A stretch of 18,255 nt of DNA from Chloroflexota bacterium (GTDB lineage: Bacteria; Chloroflexota; Limnocylindria; Limnocylindrales; CSP1-4): the NCBI GenBank assembly GCA_021786915.1, contig JAJYMP010000721.1, positions 1-18,255 on the forward strand, written 5' to 3'. The notes beneath the pieces are model-generated. The model did not search any database. It saw only the letters and a list, made by a program, of their open reading frames with translations, and was not told the DNA's origin. The translations under genes were made by a program, and so were the position numbers. How positions within the stretch are numbered: position 1 is the stretch's first letter; every line of letters starts with the position of its first letter. Positions 8,463 to 14,329 of the stretch are shown here, piece by piece.

Positions 8463-9965
8463 ATGCCTGACCGCGTCGCGTCGCGGATCGCGGCCGCGTT
8501 CGTCGCCGTGGGCCTCGTGGCGGTGCTCGCGGTCGGCGGCGGGCTGTTCGTGAGCCTCCGCAGCCTGCACCACCAGGCGGCGCTCGCGACGCTGGGCGAC
8601 ATCGCGCAGCCCGTGGCGGCCCGGGTCCGTCAGACCGGGACCGTCGCGGACCTCCAGCACGAGCTCTCGGTCACGGCACCGGGGCTGCGCGCCGAGATCG
8701 GCGTCTACGAGCTGATCAACGGCCGTGTCGTGCCCATCCGGCCGTCGCCGCAGGCGGTCGACGTGTCGTCGGTCGCGATCGACCCGAGCCTCACGCCGGG
8801 CGAGACCAAGGACGGCGAGCTGTCGGCCGTGGACGGCACCCGGATCCTCGCCTCCCTCACCCTGGTCAGGGCGCAGGGCGCGCTCGTCGGGCCGGCGGCG
8901 ATCCTGCTGACGCTGCCCGACACGTCCGGGGCCGAGGCGCTGCGCGACCTGCTGCGCGTGATGCCGATCGTGCTGCTGATCACCGCCGGGGTGGCGATCC
9001 CGACCGCGTGGGCGCTGTCGCGCTCGATCACCAAGCCACTGCGCCGCCTTGCCGACGCGACGGCCGCCCTGCCCGCGGTCTCGCCTGCACCCGTCCCGCC
9101 CGAGGGCCCGCGCGAAGTGCGGGAGCTGACGGACCGCTTCAACGCCACGACGGCGGAGCTCGAGCGCGTCCGCCTCGAGGAGCGCGACCTGCTGGCGAGC
9201 GTGCGGCACGACCTGAGGACCCCGCTCACCGTGGTCAGCGGCTTCGCGGAGGCTCTGCGCGACGGGACGGCGTCAGGGCCTGGTGTGGCACGCGCCGGCG
9301 ACGCGATCGCCCAGGAGGCCGCGCGCATGGAGCGGCTGGTCGACGATCTTCGCTCGATCGACGAGCTTCGGGCGGGACGGATCGGGATCCGCCCCGAGCC
9401 GCTCGACCCACACGCGCTGGTGGCCGAGGCGGCGGCGCGGTTCGGACCCCAGGCCGAAGCGGCGGGGGTGGCCTTGACTGCGGCCGCCGACCCAGGACTC
9501 GCGCTGATGGCGGATCGCGCGGCCGTCGAGCGCATGCTCGGCAACCTCGTCGCGAACGCCCTCGGCCACCTGTCGCGTGGCGGCCGCGTGCTCGTGGAGG
9601 CGCGCTCGGGAGTCGGCCCCGCGATCAGTGGGGCGGTCGGCGGCCCCGTGACGATGGCCGGGACGTGGGTGGCCCTTCGCGTGAGCGACGATGGACCCGG
9701 CTTCCCGCCGGGGAGCCTCGAGCGCGTGTTCGACCGCTTCTATCGCGCCGACCCGTCGCGCGCCGGCGGGAACTCTGGCCTCGGCCTGTCGATCGTCCGG
9801 GCGTTCGCGGAAGCGCACGGAGGCCAGGCGTTCGCCGAGAACCTCGCGCCGTCGGGGGCTCGCGTGACCGTGCTCCTGCCCGCAGGAGGCGCCCCGCCCA
9901 CGCCGGGTCCGCCGCGTGCTCCCATCGCCGCCCCTGTGGACCCTGCGCCCACAGCCGGGGCCTGA
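8463..9965 (+). CDS. membrane sensor histidine kinase (HAMP, HisKA, HATPase_c)
   Basis: A 500-residue kinase. A first membrane helix (about 9-32) and a second (about 166-187) flank an extracytoplasmic sensor region of about 130 residues. A HAMP linker follows (SITKPLRRLADATAAL). The HisKA motif is SVRHDLRTPLTVVSGF with H249 as the phosphorylated histidine. The ATP-binding domain shows the N box (MLGNLVANALGH), G1 (SDDGPGFPPG), F box (FDRFYRAD) and G2 (SGLGLSIVRAF). About 30 Pro/Ala-rich residues trail the domain. The start at 8463 gives a sensible basic N-terminus (MPDRVASRI); the in-frame extension to 8310 overlaps the regulator gene and is Arg-rich. The sensor region matches no ligand-binding domain I recognise. 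It pairs with the regulator upstream. Confidence 0.94.
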   Translation: MPDRVASRIAAAFVAVGLVAVLAVGGGLFVSLRSLHHQAALATLGDIAQPVAARVRQTGTVADLQHELSVTAPGLRAEIGVYELINGRVVPIRPSPQAVDVSSVAIDPSLTPGETKDGELSAVDGTRILASLTLVRAQGALVGPAAILLTLPDTSGAEALRDLLRVMPIVLLITAGVAIPTAWALSRSITKPLRRLADATAALPAVSPAPVPPEGPREVRELTDRFNATTAELERVRLEERDLLASVRHDLRTPLTVVSGFAEALRDGTASGPGVARAGDAIAQEAARMERLVDDLRSIDELRAGRIGIRPEPLDPHALVAEAAARFGPQAEAAGVALTAAADPGLALMADRAAVERMLGNLVANALGHLSRGGRVLVEARSGVGPAISGAVGGPVTMAGTWVALRVSDDGPGFPPGSLERVFDRFYRADPSRAGGNSGLGLSIVRAFAEAHGGQAFAENLAPSGARVTVLLPAGGAPPTPGPPRAPIAAPVDPAPTAGA

Positions 9966-10316
9966 CCGCTCACCGATGCGGCCGAGCGGTGGGCGGCCCG
10001 CCTCGGCGGTCCTGCGTACGTCATCGACGACCAGACGGCCTTCCGGGTCGTCGACGGCACTGCCGACGTCGTCTCGGCGGGGCCCTGGCGGCTGCTCGTC
10101 AGTGGCAGGCCCGACAGGTGTCGGGCCTGCGGGCACCCACTCGGGATTCCGGCTCATCCCGGTCGACGGCGCGGAGGACTGGGAGGCCGGATGCCTCCGA
10201 ACGGCCCAGCGAGGCTCGCCAGCCGGGCCAGTGAGACGCTCGCGACGATGTCGTCGCAACACATTGACCATGCGTCGAAGCCACGCGCGCTGAGGTCGGA
10301 GGCTCTACTGGAATAG
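9966..10316 (+). pseudogene. orphan open frame after the kinase stop; possible gene remnant
   Basis: Directly after the kinase TGA, the same frame stays open to a TAG at 10314-10316. Its first part reads like real protein (DAAERWAARLGGPAYVIDDQ, then TAFRVVDGTADVVSAGPWRL) and includes a CxxC (CRACG). There is no ATG, GTG or TTG start near the beginning and no ribosome site, and the later part (from about 10140) loses coding character. The likely reading is a small gene that has lost its start. Stop-codon readthrough of the kinase is possible but unsupported. The stretch 10317-10449 holds only part of an inverted repeat and no gene I can support. Confidence 0.3.
10105..10130. repeat. 12-bp perfect hairpin with 2-nt centre
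   Basis: GCAGGCCCGACA (10105-10116) and TGTCGGGCCTGC (10119-10130) flank a GG centre. It lies about 140 nt after the histidine kinase inside the orphan open frame. It could terminate the two-component operon, but it has no T-tract and sits rather far from the stop codon. Confidence 0.45.
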
Positions 10317-10339
10317 GCCCTCCTATACCGACCTCAGCG
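10288..10339. repeat. 12-bp inverted repeat with 28-nt spacer
   Basis: CGCTGAGGTCGG (10288-10299) and CCGACCTCAGCG (10328-10339) are exact reverse complements. The AT-richer spacer contains AGG near the left arm and CCT near the right arm, which could extend pairing with a bulge. The repeat stands in non-coding DNA between the kinase and a leftward small gene. It could be a bidirectional terminator, a small-RNA stem or the trace of a lost element. Confidence 0.45.
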
Positions 10340-10449
10340 TCGCGGAGATCCGGCTGGCTCCACTGAGGACCCCGACCGTTCTCGGCCGCTGACCCCCTGC
10401 CGTGAAATCCCTGTCCTGCTCGCCCAAGGCGGCGCGCCGTCGAGGGGCC

Positions 10450-10677
10450 TTAGCGCGAGCTCGTCTCCCCCGAATCGCCGGGATCCGACTCGTCATGGTC
10501 CACGAGCGTGCGCAGCACGGCCCGTCGGGCCTCCTGCTCCGCGTCTGCGCGCGTTTGGCCGGACTCTCGGAGGGCGTCGACGACGGCGTGGATGCGGCGC
10601 TCGTCTCGGTCGGCGGGTGCGTCCGCCGGGAGCGCGGCGCGTGCCACGTCCGGCCGGCGGATGGCGGAAGGGGGCAT
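10450..10677 (-). CDS. small hypothetical protein, 75 aa
   Basis: A leftward frame starting at the ATG complement of 10675-10677, with AAGGA about 9 nt upstream (in AAAGGAACGAGCGCT). The protein is charged and helical (RIHAVVDALRESGQTRADAE, then EARRAVLRTLVDHDE), with an Ala/Pro-rich start and an acidic, Ser-rich end. It has no signal peptide or membrane helix and would be cytosolic. A near-consensus promoter lies about 130-160 nt upstream, supporting expression. Overlapping frames on both strands look like Arg/Pro-rich shadows. The family is not recognised; helix-rich proteins of this size are often DNA- or protein-binding, but I do not assign that. Confidence 0.5.
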   Translation of the reverse strand: MPPSAIRRPDVARAALPADAPADRDERRIHAVVDALRESGQTRADAEQEARRAVLRTLVDHDESDPGDSGETSSR

Positions 10678-10807
10678 AGCGCTCGTTCCTTTCTGGCGGG
10701 GGCGAGGCGAGGATCGCAGTCACCGCGCTCGCCGACGGGGGCAGAGGCCCGATGGCGCTGCATCGAGGCCGCATCGCGGCCCGGGCGGCGCCCGTTCGCG
10801 TCAGGCC

Positions 10808-10835
10808 ATTATGCGACTCCCGGCGCGTCGGTCAA
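10808..10835 (-). promoter_or_regulatory. near-consensus sigma70 promoter for the leftward small gene
   Basis: On the minus strand, TTGACC (10835-10830) and CATAAT (10813-10808) each match 5 of 6 consensus bases and are separated by 16 nt. This is the best promoter match in the window. Transcription would begin near 10801, leaving a leader of about 124 nt before the 75-aa gene. The leader includes a GGCCGC-N3-GCGGCC hairpin (10767-10781). Confidence 0.55.
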
Positions 10836-10927
10836 CCACGGCCCCCCGGCGGACGCGGGTCGCCTGGGTGTCTGGTGCCAGCGTTTACACAGGTCCGATA
10901 CGATCGTGCGCCGAAGGAGGACGGCGC

Positions 10928-11131
10928 ATGGACCCCGAGCTCGCGAGACTCATTGACGAGGCCGACGACGCCGCGCGGCAGCGGGCCGAGGCCTGGGCCC
11001 GCCTCCAGGGGCATCCCGACGACGACCGGCGGCGCGCCGAGTACGAGACGTGGCGGCGCGTTGAGTTCGAGCGCGCCGAGGCCATCAAGGAGCTCCGGGC
11101 GCGCCTCGTGGGTCGCGGATCCAGGGAGTAG
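10928..11131 (+). CDS. small charged helical protein, 67 aa
   Basis: The ATG at 10928 follows a strong GAAGGAGG (10913-10920) with 7-nt spacing, so translation is well supported. The protein is almost entirely charged helix (LARLIDEADDAARQRAEAWA, WRRVEFERAEAIKELRARL), consistent with a coiled coil or a small helical bundle. It has no cysteine, signal peptide or membrane segment. A TACGAT at 10899-10904 could be its -10, with no convincing -35. It is transcribed away from the 75-aa gene and converges with the next leftward pair. The family is not recognised. Confidence 0.55.
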   Translation: MDPELARLIDEADDAARQRAEAWARLQGHPDDDRRRAEYETWRRVEFERAEAIKELRARLVGRGSRE

Positions 11132-11211
11132 AGCCCCGGCAGGTCGACCTCGGCCATGAGGCGGGATGGGGCCCCAACGCCCGACCCTCCTCGATCCCGG
11201 CAACCGGCGTC

Positions 11212-11418
11212 CTACGACTTCACCTCGGCGTGCGAGGCGCAGCTTGCGTCAAGGAGCTGGCGAAGCAGGGCGAGCGCCGCCGCCTCGGCCGCGAGCGCCG
11301 CGTCCAGGTCTGCCCACGCGGGGTCGTCGGCGGCGGGCACTTCGCCAGCACGCATCAGGTGCGTGATGGTGTAGGCGACCGTCGGGCGCCGCTCCGCCGC
11401 CTGGGTCGGCGCGTCCAC
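11212..11418 (-). CDS. small hypothetical protein, 68 aa (GTG start)
   Basis: This frame is open from the stop of the DUF4375-like gene at 11470 and in the same phase. The first usable start is GTG at 11418 (VDAPTQAAERRPTVAYTITH), 51 nt downstream of that stop, without a clear ribosome site. The protein is Ala-rich and helical, with WADLDAALAAEAAALALLRQ as its core and a single cysteine near the end. It could be a real second gene of a two-gene unit or an eroded extension of the upstream protein. Codon-position GC bias fits coding, but opposing frames are also open. Low certainty. Confidence 0.38.
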   Translation of the reverse strand: MDAPTQAAERRPTVAYTITHLMRAGEVPAADDPAWADLDAALAAEAAALALLRQLLDASCASHAEVKS

Positions 11419-11469
11419 GCGGGCCGTGCAGGGCTCGCGCGCTGAGCGCAGGCCAGCGCTCCGACTGGC

Positions 11470-11871
11470 TCACGCCAGTTCGCCACCCTCGTGGGCGCCG
11501 GCGATGGCCCGGGCGCGCGCCGCCTCCGCGCCGGACAGGGCCGCGTACCCGCGGTCCAGCCGGTCGCCCTCGTCCTCGCCCGATTCGTCCCCGATCCCGC
11601 AGTCCGGGACGTCGCGGAAGTGGGCCGCGTAGGCGGGCTGCCCGAGGAGGTCGTAGGCCTTCACCGCGAGCGGGATCATGTCGTCGCCCTCGTTGGCGAA
11701 GACCAGGTACCAGCCGCCGTCCGCGAGCTCCTCCTCGAGCTCGCGCGTGACGTGGACCGCCCGCCCGAGCGGCGTGAGGCGCGCCAGCGCGTCGCGGTCG
11801 TCGTCGCCCTCGTCGGTGTCCCAGACGCGCTCGCGGACCCGCGCGTACACCCGCTGCACGGCCTCGTCCAC
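11470..11871 (-). CDS. DUF4375 (DMP19-like) family protein, 133 aa
   Basis: The central segment, LEEELADGGWYLVFANEGDD followed by AVKAYDLLGQPAYAAHF, resembles the DMP19/DUF4375 pattern: an N-terminal helical part, then E...DGG/NGG, an aromatic-rich FxN stretch and a helix with the Ala/Gly-rich signature. The function of that family is not established; some members have been discussed as DNA mimics. The protein is very acidic (DTDEGDDDRD, DESGEDEGDRLD), in line with that idea. The start is GTG at 11871 with GAGGG about 5 nt upstream; I see no better ATG. It follows pbfA on the same strand after 128 nt but is probably independent. Family call is by motif memory, so moderate. Confidence 0.55.
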   Translation of the reverse strand: MDEAVQRVYARVRERVWDTDEGDDDRDALARLTPLGRAVHVTRELEEELADGGWYLVFANEGDDMIPLAVKAYDLLGQPAYAAHFRDVPDCGIGDESGEDEGDRLDRGYAALSGAEAARARAIAGAHEGGELA

Positions 11872-11982
11872 GGTTCCCTCTTGACCCGCCCGGCGATGGT
11901 GGCGCGCCGGCCCGACGCGGACACGTGAACGCAGCGTATCGCTCGTTATCGCGCAGGCCCGGGGCGGGACTGTGGCAGGGTC

Positions 11983-12000
11983 ACCGCCTGTCGGGGCGGT
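11983..12000 (-). terminator. short hairpin at the end of the phosphonate operon
   Basis: ACCGCC (11983-11988) and GGCGGT (11995-12000) form a 6-bp stem with a 6-nt loop, directly at the pbfA stop codon on the minus strand. It lacks a T-tract, and the stem includes a base of the stop codon. Weak terminator candidate. Confidence 0.25.
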
Positions 12001-13409
12001 CAGTAGCCGAACTCGGACTCGACCTCGGCGATGGCGGCCTCGAGGATGTCGAGCGCCTGCGCCATCTCCTCACGGCTGATCACCAGGGGCGGCGAGAGGT
12101 TGATCACGTTCCCCATCGTCGTCTTGAAGTTGAGGCCGCGATCGAGCGCCGCGTACATCACGGCCTCGGCCTCCTCGGTGGCGCGCTCCTGCGTCACGCG
12201 GTCGCGGACGAGCTCGACGCCGAGCAGCAGCCCAAGACCCCGCACGTCGCCGATCAGGCGGTGGCGCCCGGCCATCTCGCGCAGCCGCTCGAGCGACCAG
12301 GCGCCGAGCTCGCGCGACCACGCCACCAGCCCGCGCTCCTCGATCTCGTCGAGGACGGCCAACCCGGCGGCACACGCGACCGGGTTCTTCTCGTGCGTGA
12401 AGTGGCCGAGGGCGCGGTCGGCGGAGACGTTGAGCCCGTCGCGTGCGATGAGCGCTGCCAGCGGCATCACGCCGCCCCCCAGCCCCTTGCCGATCACCAG
12501 GATGTCCGGGATGACGCCGAAGTTCTCGCACGTGAACATCGCCCCGGTGCGCCCGAGGGCGTGCGGGATCTCGTCGAGGATGAGCAGCGCGCCGTGCCGG
12601 TCACACGCGGCGCGGACCACCTTCCAGTAGTCGGGCGAGGGGATGTAGGGCGCGTTGCGGACCGACTCGGCGATGACCGCCGCAACGTCGGCCTCCTTCT
12701 CGAGCACGTAGTCGAGGTAATCCGCGCACGCCAGGTCGCACCCGCCCGCCCGAGCCCGGCATCTGAACGAGCATCGGTACGGGTCGGGCGGCGGCACGTG
12801 CTCGGTTCCTGCCATGAGCGGCCCGATCCCGGCCCGGAACTGCGCCTCTCCGCCCACCGACACGGTGTCGAGCGTGCCGCCGTGGAAGGCGTCCCACATC
12901 GAGACCGTCTTGTGGCGGCCGGTCACGACCCGGGCGAGCTGGAGCGCGGCCGAGTTGGCGGTGGCGCCTCCGGTGGTGAACAGCACGCGGTTGAGGTCTC
13001 CCGGGGCGAGGGCCGCCAGGCGTCGCGCCAGCTCAACCGCCGGCCGGTTCGTGTACCGGCGGGTCGAGAACGGGAGCGTGTCCAGCTGGTCCTTGATCGC
13101 CTGGACCACGCGCGGATTCCGGAACCCCACCTGCTGGACCGAGTTGCCGTGGAAGTCCATGTACCGGCGTCCCTCGACGTCGGTGATCCAGATGCCGTCG
13201 GCCTCCTCGAGGGCGTTGAGGCAGGGCGTGGACAGCGACTGGTGGAGGAACCAGCGCGCGTCCTCGTCGAGGAGGTCGCGCGTGTGGGGCCCGATCGACT
13301 TCGCCTGCCACGCAGCTCGAAGTGGCGTCTGATTAGAGTCGCCCTCGGACAACTGAGCGCCTGGAGCGATGCCGGTGATGTGCGTGGCGTCGCCCTGCCC
13401 CGCCGTCAT
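12000..13409 (-). CDS. pbfA: (R)-1-hydroxy-2-aminoethylphosphonate ammonia-lyase (class-III PLP enzyme), probable PbfA
   Basis: A 469-residue class-III aminotransferase-fold protein. It has GGATANSAALQLAR for cofactor phosphate, LILDEIPHALGRTG with D279, and VIGKGLGGGVMP with K308 as the lysine that binds PLP. HGNSVQQVGFRNP and FSTRRYTNRPAVELA near the N-terminus are consistent with the group found in phosphonate clusters. PbfA, described in the literature, is a lyase that removes ammonia from (R)-1-hydroxy-AEP to give phosphonoacetaldehyde, the PhnX substrate. The start at 13409 overlaps the phnX stop by ATGA, implying coupled translation; a longer open frame upstream runs through phnX and is a shadow. 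Sequence alone cannot exclude a true transaminase, but a second AEP transaminase beside phnW would be redundant. Confidence 0.75.
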   Translation of the reverse strand: MTAGQGDATHITGIAPGAQLSEGDSNQTPLRAAWQAKSIGPHTRDLLDEDARWFLHQSLSTPCLNALEEADGIWITDVEGRRYMDFHGNSVQQVGFRNPRVVQAIKDQLDTLPFSTRRYTNRPAVELARRLAALAPGDLNRVLFTTGGATANSAALQLARVVTGRHKTVSMWDAFHGGTLDTVSVGGEAQFRAGIGPLMAGTEHVPPPDPYRCSFRCRARAGGCDLACADYLDYVLEKEADVAAVIAESVRNAPYIPSPDYWKVVRAACDRHGALLILDEIPHALGRTGAMFTCENFGVIPDILVIGKGLGGGVMPLAALIARDGLNVSADRALGHFTHEKNPVACAAGLAVLDEIEERGLVAWSRELGAWSLERLREMAGRHRLIGDVRGLGLLLGVELVRDRVTQERATEEAEAVMYAALDRGLNFKTTMGNVINLSPPLVISREEMAQALDILEAAIAEVESEFGY

Positions 13410-14272
13410 GGCCGCTCGCCGTTCCGCAGCCGCCGCTCGATGTCGTCCAGGACCGGCATCACGTCGGCGATCGTCTCGACGACGTAGTGGGCGCCCTGGC
13501 GACGGAGGAGGTCGTCCGACTTGAGTACCAGCTCGCGGCGTTCCTCGAACGGGAGCGCCTCGAACTCCGAGCGCGCGAGGGCGACGTAGTTGCCCGCGGC
13601 GGACAGCCCGATCGTCCAGCAGCCGGCGTTGAGCCCCTCGTCGATGTCGATCTTCGTGTCGCCGATCTTCACCGCCGAGCACGGCGGGTAGACGCTGAGG
13701 TTCTCGAGATTCCGCAGGACCATCCACGGCGCGGGCCGACCGGCCGGGACCTCGTCAGCGCAGACGGTCGAGTCCGGCGCGTAGCCCTGCCTGGCCGCCT
13801 CGCGCAGCGCCACGTCCGCAGCCTGGCGCATGTACCCCGTCGTCGAGCCGATCCTGTAGCCCCGGCGCCGCATCTCGCCGATCGCCTCGACGGTGCCCGG
13901 GATGAGGTCCGAGTACTTCGCCATCGCCTCCACCTGGAGGGGCGCGAAGTCGGCGAACATGCCGCGCACGTCCTCCTCGGTGACGTCGCGGCCCTTCGCC
14001 TCGCGCCAGCGCCCGGCCACCGCGGGCATCCTGGTGATCTCGCGGATGTGGTCGAGCTTGAACAGGCCCATCGGCGCCCGCGCCTCGGCAACCGAGATGG
14101 GAACGCCCCAGCGCTCGAACACGTCGACGAACACGACCGCCGGCGCGAACACGCCGAAGTCCTGGGTGGTCCCCGCCCAGTCGAGGATCACGGCCTGGAT
14201 CGGGCCGCGGTACTCGCGCCGGAAGGTGAAGCGGGCGGACAGGGCGCCGTCGGTGTGGCTGGCGGTGGTCAC
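13406..14272 (-). CDS. phnX: phosphonoacetaldehyde hydrolase (phosphonatase)
   Basis: A 288-residue HAD-superfamily enzyme that splits phosphonoacetaldehyde into acetaldehyde and phosphate. Diagnostic features are AVILDWAGTTQDFG with the nucleophile D31, and the cap-domain MGLFKLDHIREI with K72, the lysine that forms the Schiff base and is the hallmark of true phosphonatases. ADEVPAGRPAPWMVLR and the acidic motif IGDTKIDIDEGLNAG also fit. Length is slightly above the usual 265-275 because of an N-terminal tail of about 20 residues. The start is GTG at 14272 with GGAGG about 8 nt upstream. It lies 57 nt after phnW and overlaps pbfA by 4 nt. All catalytic residues appear intact, so this is a confident call. 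Confidence 0.95.
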   Translation of the reverse strand: MTTASHTDGALSARFTFRREYRGPIQAVILDWAGTTQDFGVFAPAVVFVDVFERWGVPISVAEARAPMGLFKLDHIREITRMPAVAGRWREAKGRDVTEEDVRGMFADFAPLQVEAMAKYSDLIPGTVEAIGEMRRRGYRIGSTTGYMRQAADVALREAARQGYAPDSTVCADEVPAGRPAPWMVLRNLENLSVYPPCSAVKIGDTKIDIDEGLNAGCWTIGLSAAGNYVALARSEFEALPFEERRELVLKSDDLLRRQGAHYVVETIADVMPVLDDIERRLRNGERP

Positions 14273-14329
14273 GGGACGATCCTCCGAGTTGAGCGGCGCG
14301 ACGCCGTCGGGGCGGGTGGGTCGGCGGGT

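Noticed and set aside
8437..8472. Direct repeat GATGCCTGACC at the regulator stop and the kinase start (25 nt apart)
   Set aside because: Eleven bases twice could arise by chance from a shared Met-Pro-Asp/stop context. The first copy's ATG is out of frame with the kinase.
10323..10763. 146-residue minus-strand frame overlapping the 75-aa gene
   Set aside because: Low-complexity Arg/Ser/Pro composition without a ribosome site; the 75-aa frame has both a ribosome site and balanced composition.
12726..12773. Four cysteines in PbfA (C213, C217, C224, C228) as a possible metal site
   Set aside because: A similar Cys-containing PYRC segment occurs in many class-III PLP enzymes as I recall the family, so it is not evidence of a new zinc domain.
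13410..13727. 106-residue N-terminal extension of the PbfA-like protein
   Set aside because: It overlaps phnX in another frame and is Arg-rich. The ATG at 13409 forms an ATGA overlap with the phnX stop.
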